Shown: in pieces, positions 23,930 through 32,084 of the stretch | How positions within the stretch are numbered: position 1 is the stretch's first letter | Layout of the letters: each line of letters begins with the position of its first letter | DNA from: Tessaracoccus antarcticus | Lineage (GTDB): Bacteria; Actinomycetota; Actinomycetes; Propionibacteriales; Propionibacteriaceae | DNA length: 64,000 bases | Assembly (NCBI RefSeq): GCF_003688855.1 | Contig: NZ_REFW01000001.1 | Span: 1,575,252 to 1,639,251 of the forward strand | Reading direction: 5' to 3' | The notes under the pieces: model-generated | Databases searched by the model: none | Seen by the model: only the letters and a program-made list of their open reading frames with translations | Told to the model about the DNA's origin: nothing | Translations under genes and position numbers: made by a program

Positions 23930-25189
23930 ATGCCATCCACGCGTCAACGCAACACGTCCATGGTTCCCCTGCCCCGTCCGTTCCGGGTGGTCGGTGCGGC
24001 CGCGCTGCTGATCGTTCTGGTCTACGCCGCTGGCTGGGTCCTCAGCCAGGTGGGCTCCATGGTCTCCCAGGTGCTGATCCCCATGGTGGTGGGCGTGCTG
24101 CTTGCGGCGCTCCTGATGCCTGTGCAACTGCTGCTCAACCACAGGCTGCGCTTCCCGCGCCATGCGGCGGCGGCGGTCACCGTGGTGGGGCTCTTCGCGC
24201 TGATCGGAGGAACCGTCTACTTCTCGGGACGCTCCATCGCCCAGGGCGTCCAGGACGTGACCCAGAGCCTGCAGCAAGTGCTGGACAAGGCCGAGAACTG
24301 GTTGGCAAGCGGCCCCTTCAACGTCGACGAGGCACAGCTGCAGGACCTGTTCACGCAAGGGCGTGACTGGCTGTCGAACAACACGTCGTCGCTGTCGTCG
24401 GGTGCACTCAACGCCACCAGCAGCGCCGGCACGGTGCTGGTGGGGGCCTTCCTGGCGCTCATCGTCGCGTTCTTCCTCCTGGCGGAGGGCGACAGGATTT
24501 CGTCGTTCATGCTCATGGTCTTCCACGAGCCCACGAGGACCAAGGTGCGCGAGACCATCCGTCGCGCCTGGGTGACGCTCGGCAGCTGGGCCCGGACCCA
24601 GGTGGTGGTTTCCGCCGTCGACGCCATCGGCATCGGTATCGGTGCCGCCTTCCTGGGGCTGCCGTTCGTGGTGCCCATGATCGTCATCACGTTCCTGCTG
24701 TGCTTCATCCCCCTGTTCGGCGCCTTCCTGTCGGGGGCCATGTTCACGCTCGTGGCGCTGCTCTTCCAGGGTCCGGTGGCGGCCCTCATCATGATCGCCG
24801 TCGTCATCGCCGTCCAGCAACTGGAGAGCAACGCCCTGCAGCCGCTTCTCATGGGCAAGGCTGTGAACCTGCACCCGCTCGTGGTGCTGCTGGGTGTCAC
24901 CACCGGTACCTACCTGCTGGGCCTCACGGGGGCACTGCTGACCGTGCCGATCCTTGCCGCCGTCAACGCCGGGTACAAGTACTGGGTGGGGCGTGACCCG
25001 TTCCCGGGCCTGGCCAACGGCGGATCGGCGCTTGCCGGGTCGCCCCGGCAGCTAGCACCCCAGCGGAAGTCCTCGAAGCTTCCCAAGCCGATCGGCTCCG
25101 TCACACCCGACTGGATCGAGCGCGACAGGCGGGCCGAGGCTGCAGCGCCGAGCGGACGCCAGGAGGTCGCACGGTCCGAGGAGGCGTGA
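23930..25189 (+). CDS. AI-2E family transporter (copy 2)
   Basis: 419 aa, the same length as copy 1 and strongly similar along its whole length (for example identical TVRPLLMGKAVNLHPLVV-type and LTGALLTVP segments and the KYWVGRDPFPGL motif). Tandem duplication is therefore clear. The ribosome site is GAGGAGT before ATG 23930, 114 bp after copy 1. The polar C-terminal tail (residues ~365–419) after GGSALAGSPR is shared in type but not in detail. The specific substrate is unknown; divergence in the N-terminal 20 residues and tail suggests separate partners. Confidence 0.9.
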   Translation: MPSTRQRNTSMVPLPRPFRVVGAAALLIVLVYAAGWVLSQVGSMVSQVLIPMVVGVLLAALLMPVQLLLNHRLRFPRHAAAAVTVVGLFALIGGTVYFSGRSIAQGVQDVTQSLQQVLDKAENWLASGPFNVDEAQLQDLFTQGRDWLSNNTSSLSSGALNATSSAGTVLVGAFLALIVAFFLLAEGDRISSFMLMVFHEPTRTKVRETIRRAWVTLGSWARTQVVVSAVDAIGIGIGAAFLGLPFVVPMIVITFLLCFIPLFGAFLSGAMFTLVALLFQGPVAALIMIAVVIAVQQLESNALQPLLMGKAVNLHPLVVLLGVTTGTYLLGLTGALLTVPILAAVNAGYKYWVGRDPFPGLANGGSALAGSPRQLAPQRKSSKLPKPIGSVTPDWIERDRRAEAAAPSGRQEVARSEEA

Positions 25190-25208
25190 GTCCTCCTGAG
25201 TCAGCGAC

Positions 25209-25901
25209 TCAGGCCTCCACGTCGCCCCAGCGCTGGCCGACGTGGACGGCCTCGAGTGCCCCGCCCGAGAGTGAGGCGAGCGCTGCCCTGAAGTCCGCTT
25301 CGGCACCGACGGGGACCGTCACGCTGATCTTGGCCTGCTCTCCCCACTCCACGCCGTCGACGGTGACCGCAACGCCCCCCGGCAGGACAAGCCCTCGCAG
25401 TTGCGCCTCCATGGCGCCCGCGGCCGCCATCGGCACGTCGACCCGCACCACCTGGCTGAGGACCACATCCTTTCGCCCTGCGGCGCCCACGGCCTGCGCG
25501 ACGGCGTCGGAATAGGCCCGCACGAGGCCACCGGCGCCCAGCTTGATGCCGCCGAAATAGCGCGTGACCACGGCCACCACGTCGCTGAGGCCGTTTCGCT
25601 GCAGCACCGTCAGCATGGGTACGCCGGCCGTCCCGGCGGGTTCACCGTCATCGGATGAGCGGGCGGTCCGGCTGTCAGGGCCCAGAATGAATGCGCTGCA
25701 GTGGTGCCGCGCGTCGAAGTGCGTCCGTCGGCGTTCGTCGATGACGGTGCGGGCGTCATCCTCGTTGGCGACGCGCTGCAGACGGGTCAGGAAGCGGGAG
25801 CGCCTGATCTCGAGTTCGACGTCGACGCCGCCGCCCGGGCGGGCGGCGATGGTGGTGTAGCGGGCCGGCCCCCGGGGGGTCGGGTCAGACTCCCAGCTCA
25901 C
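25209..25901 (-). CDS. YigZ/IMPACT family protein
   Basis: 230 aa. The N-terminal UPF0029/IMPACT domain has RRSRFLTRLQRVANEDDARTVIDERRRTHFDARHHCSAF, the conserved DDGEPAGTAGVPML (near residue 85) and TRYFGGIKLGAGGLVRAYSDAV. A C-terminal ferredoxin-like DUF1949 domain follows (residues ~140–225). The family is linked to translation or ribosome-associated control, but the bacterial role is unproven. The GTG at 25901 overlaps the end of the peroxiredoxin gene by 17 bp, so the two form a leftward operon. Confidence 0.9.
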   Translation of the reverse strand: MSWESDPTPRGPARYTTIAARPGGGVDVELEIRRSRFLTRLQRVANEDDARTVIDERRRTHFDARHHCSAFILGPDSRTARSSDDGEPAGTAGVPMLTVLQRNGLSDVVAVVTRYFGGIKLGAGGLVRAYSDAVAQAVGAAGRKDVVLSQVVRVDVPMAAAGAMEAQLRGLVLPGGVAVTVDGVEWGEQAKISVTVPVGAEADFRAALASLSGGALEAVHVGQRWGDVEA

Positions 25902-26364
25902 GGCGGAGCTTGGCCACGTGACCGGTTGCCTTCACGTTGTACTGGGCCACCCGCACGGTGCCGACGCCGACGTCGTCCACGTCGATGACGAAGGTCGAAC
26001 GCAGGACGCCTTCGATTTCCTTCCCGTACAGCTTCTTCATGCCGTAGGAGCCGTAGGCATTCATGACTGTCTTGTCCTCATCAGAGAGCAGAGGCACGCT
26101 CAGGTCGGACTTCTCCTTGAATCGCGCCAGCCTGTCGACCGAATCCGGTGAGGCTCCCAGCACGTTGTAGCCAGCCTCGGAGAAGTGGTCGTTGGCAGCC
26201 GTGAAGTCCACTGCCTGCGTGGTGCAGCCCGGGGTCATGGCCGCCGGGTAGAAGTAGAGGATGACCGAGGAGCCGGCGAAGTCCTTGAGGGAGACGTCGT
26301 TGCCGTCTGAATCGGGGAGGGTGAAGCCGGGAGCAGTGGATCCTTGGGTCAAGCGCGCTGTCAT
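25885..26364 (-). CDS. bcp: Peroxiredoxin of the Bcp/PrxQ type, single cysteine
   Basis: 159 aa. Reduces hydrogen and organic peroxides in the cytosol. PrxQ layout: LPDSDGNDVSLKDFAG, then the peroxidatic site FYPAAMTPGCTTQA with Cys47, and LLSDEDKTVMNAYGSYG. PrxQ enzymes normally resolve with a Cys five residues later (PGCTxxAC). Here that position is Val (QAVDF), and Cys47 is the only cysteine in the protein. It must therefore work by a 1-Cys mechanism with an external thiol such as thioredoxin or mycothiol. It is upstream of and overlapping the yigZ-type gene. Confidence 0.93.
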   Translation of the reverse strand: MTARLTQGSTAPGFTLPDSDGNDVSLKDFAGSSVILYFYPAAMTPGCTTQAVDFTAANDHFSEAGYNVLGASPDSVDRLARFKEKSDLSVPLLSDEDKTVMNAYGSYGMKKLYGKEIEGVLRSTFVIDVDDVGVGTVRVAQYNVKATGHVAKLRRELGV

Positions 26365-26414
26365 GTGCCCATCCTAGGGCTAGGCTTGCGAGCGTTCAGA
26401 CTGAAGGAGTTTCG

Positions 26415-26759
26415 ATGGCCAAGGACAAGGCACGCAGCATCACGGAGATCCGCGCCGACCTGGCGCGCAACCGCGTGCATCTCGCCGACTCGGTGGGTGA
26501 ATTCGTGGACGAAGTGAACCCGAAGAATGTCGCCAAGCGAGGTGTGGAGAACGCGAAGAGTTTCGCGGCCTCCGAATTCGACGCCGTGAAGGCGGAGTTC
26601 AAGGATGAGCATGGCTGGCGCACGGACCGCCTCGTCGTCATCGGAGGAGCCCTGCTCGGAATCGTGGTGTTCGCCATCACGTTGAAGTCGATCTCGAATG
26701 CCCGGAACAAGAGTCTCGGAGACAAGGCCCGCAAGGCCATCATGTCCATCGGTGAGTGA
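26415..26759 (+). CDS. DUF3618 domain membrane-anchored protein
   Basis: 114 aa with the DUF3618 N-terminal block ITEIRADLARNRVHLADSVGEFVDEVNPKNVAKRG (residues 9–43). A C-terminal transmembrane helix follows (~77–95, LVVIGGALLGIVVFAITL) and a basic cytoplasmic-type tail. It starts at ATG 26415 behind GAAGGAG. DUF3618 proteins are common small actinobacterial envelope proteins of unknown function. It is divergent from bcp by 50 bp. Confidence 0.85.
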   Translation: MAKDKARSITEIRADLARNRVHLADSVGEFVDEVNPKNVAKRGVENAKSFAASEFDAVKAEFKDEHGWRTDRLVVIGGALLGIVVFAITLKSISNARNKSLGDKARKAIMSIGE

Positions 26760-26882
26760 GGCAGACACCACGGCTGCCCACGCGACGGCCGGGAGCGTCC
26801 CCCCGTGCGACGGGACCGCAGCGTGTCTGAGTGAACGGCCATCGGTCCCGCTGCCGTGCTGAGTTCGCACGCCCGGGACAAC

Positions 26883-26923
26883 AAGAGCTGGCCTGCATCC
26901 CCATGGGGTGGAGGCCAGCTCTT
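26883..26923. terminator. Bidirectional rho-independent-type terminator
   Basis: AAGAGCTGGCCT (26883–26894) pairs with AGGCCAGCTCTT (26912–26923), and the loop holds a second small palindrome (ATCCCCATGGGGT). The stem is followed by TTT on the plus strand and, read leftwards, preceded by AA-rich sequence. It lies between the convergent DUF3618 and lipoprotein genes and serves both. Confidence 0.8.
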
Positions 26924-27868
26924 TCAGTTGAGCCAGGTGATGCGCCCACCTGTGGAGGGTTCGTAGATGATGCCGAACCAAGCCAGGTCGGGGTTGCCGT
27001 GGACGATGCCGATCCAGCCGAGGTTGCACTCACCGAGGGACAGGGTCGTGTTGAGGTAGTCAGGCCGGTAGGCGTGGTCACGTTCGAACTCACGGATGGG
27101 AACCGCAGCAACTGGGTTGTCGCCTCCCTCCAGGTCCTGAATGATCGCGGACCATGGCTTGTCGCTCACGGCGATCCTTCCGTTCTCGGCGAGGTCGCTG
27201 GTGGCGACGTAGCAAACCCTCACCTTCCAGCCGTAAGAGATGCCGTCCTTGCCGTGTTCACTCCGCAGCACTGTGACATCCCAGGTGGCCAGGTGCGCGG
27301 TGTCACCCACCTGCAGCGTCGCGTTCGTGACTGTCCTGCGTGGACTCACGGGCGGTGCGGACGTTGGGATGGTCACGAGGGGCGTTGAGGACGAGGGGGG
27401 CCGTGCAGACTCAGAGGGTGGGGGTGGACTTGGGGTGGTGGGCGGGGTCTCTGGCAACTCTGAGGCTGGGGACGTCACCACCGTGCCACCAATCATCTGC
27501 GCCACTTCTTTGGCACGTGGGGAGTTCACGATCCAGTTCTCGCCGACTGCGAGGGAAACTCCTACACCCAAGCCTTTCAGCGCTTCGATGCTGGTCTGGA
27601 CCGCCGCGCTGTCGAGATAGATGCTGAGGACAGCGGCGTCGCTGCACGAACCAGACTGCAACGCGCGCGTGACGGTGTCTGACTGCACCCATCTCGGACA
27701 GTCGTAGCCCGCTTCAACCAGCGCATCCTTCAGGGCGATCACCGTCGTAAAGTGTTGTGGGTTGTCGCTTTCTCCCGGTGGACTTGGAAGGGGATCGCTT
27801 TTCACTTGGAAGGCTCCACACCCTGCCAGTAACAACAAAGTTGCGAAGACAACGGCGACCATCTTCAC
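26924..27868 (-). CDS. Lipoprotein, unknown function
   Basis: 314 aa. The signal peptide MKMVAVVFATLLLLAGC has a lipobox (LLAGC), so the protein is lipid-anchored outside the cell membrane from Cys17. An N-terminal globular part (residues ~40–130) resembles a small ligand-binding or PASTA-like alpha/beta domain. A Pro/Ser/Thr linker (~135–175) follows, then a C-terminal beta-rich domain (~180–314) containing WKVRVCYVATSDLAENGRIAVSD, the type often seen as DUF4352-like immunoglobulin-fold domains. No enzyme motif. It may be part of an accessory patch bounded by an integrase relic and tRNA-Lys. Confidence 0.75.
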   Translation of the reverse strand: MKMVAVVFATLLLLAGCGAFQVKSDPLPSPPGESDNPQHFTTVIALKDALVEAGYDCPRWVQSDTVTRALQSGSCSDAAVLSIYLDSAAVQTSIEALKGLGVGVSLAVGENWIVNSPRAKEVAQMIGGTVVTSPASELPETPPTTPSPPPPSESARPPSSSTPLVTIPTSAPPVSPRRTVTNATLQVGDTAHLATWDVTVLRSEHGKDGISYGWKVRVCYVATSDLAENGRIAVSDKPWSAIIQDLEGGDNPVAAVPIREFERDHAYRPDYLNTTLSLGECNLGWIGIVHGNPDLAWFGIIYEPSTGGRITWLN

Positions 27869-28238
27869 GATTCACCTGATTCTCTTGTCGGTTCCCTCTG
27901 CAGGAGGTAGTTGCTCAAGATCCATGATGACAGCACTGCGGAGGTGAGCGTGCGACAACCCTCGCCAGCACTTGGATGCGCGCAGCCAAACCAACATCGA
28001 CTCACTTGGAAGGCGAGAACGACGCGCAAGACGCGAGAGTATAGACAACCGTCGAAGCGGGACCTCGCGGCCGCACAGTCCCGTTGGCGTCGTGCCGTTG
28101 GTGATCGCACGGGTATTACCGCCGTCTGGCAAGGCGCTGGGCCTACACCGAGGAGGGCCTCAGTTATGAGGCGCACATGGTCCGTCCGCGGTGACGCAGT
28201 TGAGCAGCTTCTCGGAAGTGATGGCCAACGACAGCCGA
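27869..28238. other. Intergenic region without a supported gene
   Basis: No ORF with a ribosome site or protein-like sequence. TCACTTGGAAGGC occurs here (near 28003) and inside the lipoprotein's 5' end (near 27804), which may be chance. The region ends in the promoter of the secreted protein. Confidence 0.45.
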
Positions 28239-28244
28239 TATAAT
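28239..28244 (+). promoter_or_regulatory. Consensus -10 (TATAAT) for the secreted repeat protein
   Basis: Perfect TATAAT 41 bp upstream of the ATG at 28286, rare in this GC-rich background. No clear -35 at 17 bp. An AAGGA ribosome site follows at 28275–28279. Confidence 0.55.
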
Positions 28245-28285
28245 GCGGTCACCCGTGCAGGACGCCAAACCACACAAGGATATAT

Positions 28286-28813
28286 ATGTTGAGGAAGCTC
28301 ATCGCAGGCGCAGCAATTGCTGTGTTGTCCACAAGTGCTCTGCCAGCTGGTGCAGCCGCTGACATCTGTGTTCCCACCGCTGAATGGGGCTGCCACGGCG
28401 GCCCGATGATCATTGTCGACGCGAACGGCGATGGCGTCGTCAACGTCAACGGTGTTGATCGCGAAGACTATCCAAAACTCCCTGCCAATTTCGACGTCTA
28501 CACCACGGAGGGTATCCACTATTTCAACGGCAACTTCTGGTGGACCGAATGTGAGGCGTATTCGTCTGTTGTAGACCGATGCCGCACTCACTACGCCCCA
28601 GGAAATGGCAACGCGGACTTCACCTTCAACAACCTCACCTACTTGCCTTCTCCAAGGAGTCTGTGGACCAAGAACCCCTTGGGGGTCACCGGTTCTTGGA
28701 CGGCAAATGACGGCGGCAGGTGGCGCACTGAGTGTGACACGGCGCTAACCGGCCGTAACGGGTGCCGCACCTGGCGAAACGGCGTATTCAACAACATCGT
28801 CAGGTTCTCCTGA
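28286..28813 (+). CDS. Small secreted protein with a duplicated Cys/Trp unit
   Basis: 175 aa with a clear signal peptide (MLRKLIAGAAIAVLSTSALPAGAAA, cleavage after about residue 25). The mature part contains a unit that appears twice: WWTECEAYSSVVDRCRTHY followed by FTFNNLTYLPS (residues ~85–120), and RWRTECDTALTGRNGCRTW followed by VFNNIVRFS (residues ~143–175). Each unit has two Cys and conserved W, TEC, CRT and FNN, so two disulfide-stabilised repeats are likely. Codon use is less GC-biased than neighbours, suggesting acquisition. Role unknown; a small cell-wall-associated or inhibitor-like protein is possible. Confidence 0.75.
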   Translation: MLRKLIAGAAIAVLSTSALPAGAAADICVPTAEWGCHGGPMIIVDANGDGVVNVNGVDREDYPKLPANFDVYTTEGIHYFNGNFWWTECEAYSSVVDRCRTHYAPGNGNADFTFNNLTYLPSPRSLWTKNPLGVTGSWTANDGGRWRTECDTALTGRNGCRTWRNGVFNNIVRFS

Positions 28814-28998
28814 GTGGTCCACGACAGTCGTAGCTTTCATGGTTGGGCCGAACAGGGACCATGAGGTGATGAGTGAGCGCTCTGGCGCTTGGGTGACCGG
28901 CTGAAATTTAGCAGGGTGGGACGAGCGAGCTTCTCTGAGCTCGTTGGAGGCGCAGAGCCCGCCGGAGGTCCTCAGGGCACATCTGCGGGCGCGGGAGC

Positions 28999-29510
28999 AG
29001 GGATCTGGTGGAGTTGTGTGAGTTCATGCCCGCGACGGGCATGAGGCCGGGGGAGGCCTGCGCCGTCAGGCCCGACCAGGTGCTGCTGGCGGCCGGGACT
29101 GTGGAGATCTCCCGCAACCTCGGGCCTCGGGGGGTCAGGACAGAACCAAGAGCAAGGCAGGGTGGAGGATCAGGCCCTGCCACCAAAAGTGGTGAAGGTG
29201 CTGCGACGACGCATGGCTGACCCTGAGCCCAATACTGATGTTGCCCTGTTCCCCTCCCCACTGGGCAGGCTGCGCAATGTCTCCGACACCACCGGGGAAC
29301 TGCGACGGATCCTCGACGACCTGGGTTTCGACTGGGTCAGCTCCCACACGTTCCGCAAGACCGTGGCCACGCGGCTCGATGATGCGGGGTTCAGTGCTCG
29401 GGTGATCGTTGACCACCTGGGCCATGAGAGACCCGTCGATGATGCTGGACACCTACATGGGGCGCAACGTCGCCTGCGCCGTAGATGCTGACGTGCTGGC
29501 CGGCAGCTGA
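28999..29510 (+). pseudogene. Tyrosine recombinase/integrase relic with two frameshifts
   Basis: Three pieces in different frames rebuild an integrase catalytic domain. The first is RDLVELCEFMPATGMRPGEACAVRPD (Arg I region, 28999–29140). After a shift near 29150 comes VEDQALPPKVVKVLRRR to SSHTFRKTVATRLDDAGFSARVIVDHLGHERP (HxxR-type box, to ~29435). After another shift comes SMMLDTYMGRNVACAVDADV and a TGA at 29508–29510 (nucleophile Tyr). The N-terminal half is missing. It points toward tRNA-Lys, the probable former insertion target. Confidence 0.75.
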
Positions 29511-29589
29511 CACTCACCTCCCACGGGGGGCAAAGCACGCAGTTCAGGCTGTTGGGGGAGTGTGAAGGATGAAAGTGAATAAATGGTGA

Positions 29590-29621
29590 CTGGCCCCTGC
29601 TCCGTGAGGAGCAAGGGCCAG
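29590..29621 (-). terminator. Terminator hairpin of the tRNA-His/tRNA-Lys transcript
   Basis: CTGGCCCCTGCTCC and GGAGCAAGGGCCAG form a 14-bp stem with a 4-nt loop. The single mismatch becomes a wobble pair on the minus strand. It lies 17 bp beyond the tRNA-Lys 3' end, followed leftwards by a T-rich stretch (ATTTATTC). Confidence 0.75.
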
Positions 29622-29637
29622 CTGGATACGCCTTTTG

Positions 29638-29710
<73 letters not shown>

Positions 29711-29765
29711 GCGCCGGACAACTGTACTGGGACAAGTCCCAGATCTTCAAACTGCGATGGTGTGG

Positions 29766-29839
29766 GGTGAGTAACGGGGCTCGAACCCGCGACATCCTGG
29801 ACCACAACCAGGTGCTCTACCAGCTGAGCTATACCCACC
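29766..29839 (-). tRNA. tRNA-His (anticodon GTG)
   Basis: 74 nt on the minus strand including the extra G(-1) that pairs with C73, a hallmark of tRNA-His. Acceptor GTGGGTA pairs with TACTCAC. The anticodon stem CCTGG/CCAGG encloses TTGTGGT, giving GTG. CCA appears to be encoded immediately after (29763–29765). It lies 55 bp upstream of tRNA-Lys, probably in one transcript. Confidence 0.95.
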
Positions 29840-30044
29840 ATGTCACCACTGCATCAGCGCTGACCGGGATCGGCGCGTGCACAACATTAGCGCATGGCTG
29901 GCGGTTCGTCGAAATCGGCTGCAGCGCCAGGAAGTGTGCGTCAGAAGCAGTGTCCGGCCCGGGCTGTGGACCCGTGTCGTGGCCCCACGAGCACCGTGAT
30001 CGCGGCCGCTGCGGCAGTGCGGTGATGACTGCTCCACCGCCCGT

Positions 30045-30800
30045 TCACGTCAAGTGGGTGAGAGCCGCGAGATCGCGACGGCACTCAGCCACGATCCAGT
30101 CGCGGAAGTCCTGCCGGTGCTCTGTGCGCAGGCGCTCCACCTGGAGATTGGAGGTGCATCCCACGACGAGAGCGCCACGGTGCACCCCACGGAAGAAGCC
30201 CCGGGAGGCCCCGTTCCCGCGGAAGCGTGCTGTGCGGACAGACAGCGGGATCAGTCCGCTCACGACGTCACACACCGTCCTGCCGTTGAGGTACACGGCC
30301 TGCAGGGTGTTGCTTGCGAGCTGTTTGAGGAGGAGGTCGATGCCCCCGGCGACGAGTTCCCTCCGGGTTGAAAGGTCGAGCTGTCCCCACAGCGGCCTCG
30401 TCGGCCATTGGACGATGTCCAGATGGCATGCGGATGCATCGACATAGCTCGCGCTGAAGAGTTCCTGCACCAGCGACTCCATGGGATCGAACCAGGACCG
30501 GTACGGATTCCCGGTGAAGTAGTCCAGGGATCGCTGCACTATGCGCTCGATGTCGGCGTCCTCTGCGTGTCTCAGCGCAGGGATCGCCAACGACGACAAG
30601 GTCTCGAAACGACGCTGCGGTCCGGCCCACTCGGCGCCGTGCTGCGTCAGGAACTCGCGGATGCTCGGATTGATGCCCACTGTGGCAATCCGGGCGCCCG
30701 GCTGGTTGCCGCGGAACACCACAGGGGTGCACCCCGGCACAATGTTGAGGTGCAGCGGCGGATCCTGCCGGATACGCGCGGCGACACCTGCGGGAATCAC
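30045..30800 (-). CDS. Unknown protein coupled to orn (possible UDG-fold)
   Basis: 251 aa from a GTG that overlaps the orn stop (GTGA at 30797–30800), so translation is coupled. It is soluble. Noticeable motifs are ARIATVGINPSIREFL near residue 38, SLDYFTGNPYRSWFDPMESLV near residue 90, ASACHLDIVQWPT near residue 122 and ALVVGCTSNLQVERL near residue 215. A Gly-x-NPS element early and a small-residue strand-turn late recall the two active-site loops of uracil-DNA-glycosylase-like folds, but the match is weak and no catalytic residue is proven. Linkage with oligoribonuclease hints at nucleic-acid metabolism. Confidence 0.65.
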   Translation of the reverse strand: MIPAGVAARIRQDPPLHLNIVPGCTPVVFRGNQPGARIATVGINPSIREFLTQHGAEWAGPQRRFETLSSLAIPALRHAEDADIERIVQRSLDYFTGNPYRSWFDPMESLVQELFSASYVDASACHLDIVQWPTRPLWGQLDLSTRRELVAGGIDLLLKQLASNTLQAVYLNGRTVCDVVSGLIPLSVRTARFRGNGASRGFFRGVHRGALVVGCTSNLQVERLRTEHRQDFRDWIVAECRRDLAALTHLT

Positions 30801-31417
30801 GTGGGGTTACTGAGGCCCGTCAGGCTGCCGCGATGCCTGGCTGCCGCCTCGCGGGCCTCCGCCGACGTGGGGCCTGGCTGCGGGACGAACAGCGTGTCGC
30901 GGTAGTAGCGCATCTCCTCGATGGACTCCTGGATGTCAGCCAGGGCGCGATGGTTCCCTCCCTTGGCCGGCGCCTGGTACATCACCTTCGGGTACCAGCG
31001 GCGGGCCAGTTCCTTGATGGAGGAGACGTCGAGGTTGCGGTAGTGCACCCACGATTCCAGCTCCGCCATGTCGCGGGCCAGGAAGGCGCGGTCGGTGCCG
31101 ATGGTGTTGCCTGCAAGCGGTGCCTTGCGCTCCACGGGCACGAACTCCTTCACGTGGGAGAGGATCCGCTGCGTGGCCTCATCCATGGTGATGCCCCCGG
31201 CCAGTTTGTCCAGGAGTCCGGACTTGGTGTGCATCTCGCGGACGAAGTCGCCCATGGTCTCGAGTTGCTCGTCGGTGGGCTTGATGATGACGTCGAGCCC
31301 GTCGCCCAGGACGTTCAGTTCGCCGTCGGTGACCAGCACGGCCACTTCGATGAGCGCGTCCTTCTGGAGATCGAGGCCCGTCATTTCGCAGTCAATCCAC
31401 ACCAATTTGTCATTCAC
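30797..31417 (-). CDS. orn: Oligoribonuclease
   Basis: DEDDh 3'-5' exoribonuclease that degrades 2–5-mer RNAs and pGpG to mononucleotides. About 206 aa. Exo I WIDCEMTGLDL carries the DE pair, GNTIGTDRAFL carries the second Asp, and GGNHRALADIQESI carries the His and last Asp. LNVLGDGLDVIIKPTDEQLETMG is diagnostic. The GTG at 31417 gives the family N-terminus NDKLVWIDCEM; an in-frame GTG at 31426 adds three residues and cannot be excluded. It is near tRNA-Arg, the usual actinobacterial setting. Confidence 0.95.
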   Translation of the reverse strand: MNDKLVWIDCEMTGLDLQKDALIEVAVLVTDGELNVLGDGLDVIIKPTDEQLETMGDFVREMHTKSGLLDKLAGGITMDEATQRILSHVKEFVPVERKAPLAGNTIGTDRAFLARDMAELESWVHYRNLDVSSIKELARRWYPKVMYQAPAKGGNHRALADIQESIEEMRYYRDTLFVPQPGPTSAEAREAAARHRGSLTGLSNPT

Positions 31418-31453
31418 TCGCCCCACCCTACGACCTTGCCCCGACGAGGCGGA

Positions 31454-31482
31454 GTGACCAGCGGGCCGATGTTCACTAGAAT
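31454..31482 (+). promoter_or_regulatory. Promoter of tRNA-Arg
   Basis: GTGACC (31454–31459), a 17-bp spacer, then TAGAAT (31477–31482). The predicted start is about 5 bases before the mature tRNA 5' end at 31494. Confidence 0.6.
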
Positions 31483-31493
31483 CGGTTGACAGA

Positions 31494-31566
31494 GCCCCAG
31501 TAGCTCAGCGGATAGAGCAACAGCCTTCTAATCTGTCGCGCGCAGGTTCGAGTCCTGCCTGGGGCG
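31494..31566 (+). tRNA. tRNA-Arg (anticodon TCT)
   Basis: 73 nt. Acceptor GCCCCAG pairs with CTGGGGC. The D-arm is GCTCAGCGGATAGAGC. The anticodon loop CTTCTAA gives TCT (AGA codons). The T-arm GCAGGTTCGAGTCCTGC is intact. CCA is not encoded. Confidence 0.95.
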
Positions 31567-31725
31567 CACCTCCGGCCCGGACCGGCTTCGGCGCACCTGC
31601 GGTGCTTGATCACCGCAGGTGTGGCCGAACACAGGCGTCCCGCCTCTTGTCCGTGGCGCCTTGCGGGATATATTCTGTGCGGACATAAGGGCGTGGCGAC
31701 GCGGCCGATGACAGCAGGAGACGCC

Positions 31726-32070
31726 ATGACCGATCCGATTCTCTCCAATCCCCAGTTCTACAGCGTGCTGTTCGAGAACGACCGCGTCCGGGTCCTCGAA
31801 TACCTCGATGCGCCGGGCGACGCGACCGCGCCGCACAGCCATCCCGACAGCGTGATGATCACGCTCAGCCCCTTTGCGCGCCGACTCCGCGGTGGGGGCA
31901 AGGAGATGAATGTGGAGATGCCTGCCTTCGAGGCGCGCTGGCTCGACGCGCAGGAACACTCCGGGGAGAACACCGGCACCACACCGACGCACACCATGTT
32001 CGTCGAACTGAAGGAGCAGCGGGGCACCCACGACCCGGGTCGCCCCCGGCTCGGCCCCAGCGGTTCGTGA
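31726..32070 (+). CDS. Small cupin-domain protein
   Basis: 114 aa from the ATG at 31726 behind AGGAGA; upstream in-frame ATGs (31606, 31708) lack support. It forms a single small beta-barrel. The first cupin motif appears as DATAPHSHPDSVMITLSPFARRL, with two His and a following acidic residue. The second is PTHTMFVELKEQ near residue 95. It resembles cytoplasmic cupin proteins sometimes annotated as signal or dioxygenase-like. A metal site is plausible; the substrate is unknown. It converges on the 2H phosphoesterase gene. Confidence 0.75.
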   Translation: MTDPILSNPQFYSVLFENDRVRVLEYLDAPGDATAPHSHPDSVMITLSPFARRLRGGGKEMNVEMPAFEARWLDAQEHSGENTGTTPTHTMFVELKEQRGTHDPGRPRLGPSGS

Positions 32071-32084
32071 GGCCCCTCCGCCGG

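Noticed and set aside
27911..28243. 110-aa plus-strand ORF upstream of the secreted protein
   Set aside because: No ribosome site, Arg/Gln-rich random-like composition, and it would run over the TATAAT promoter.
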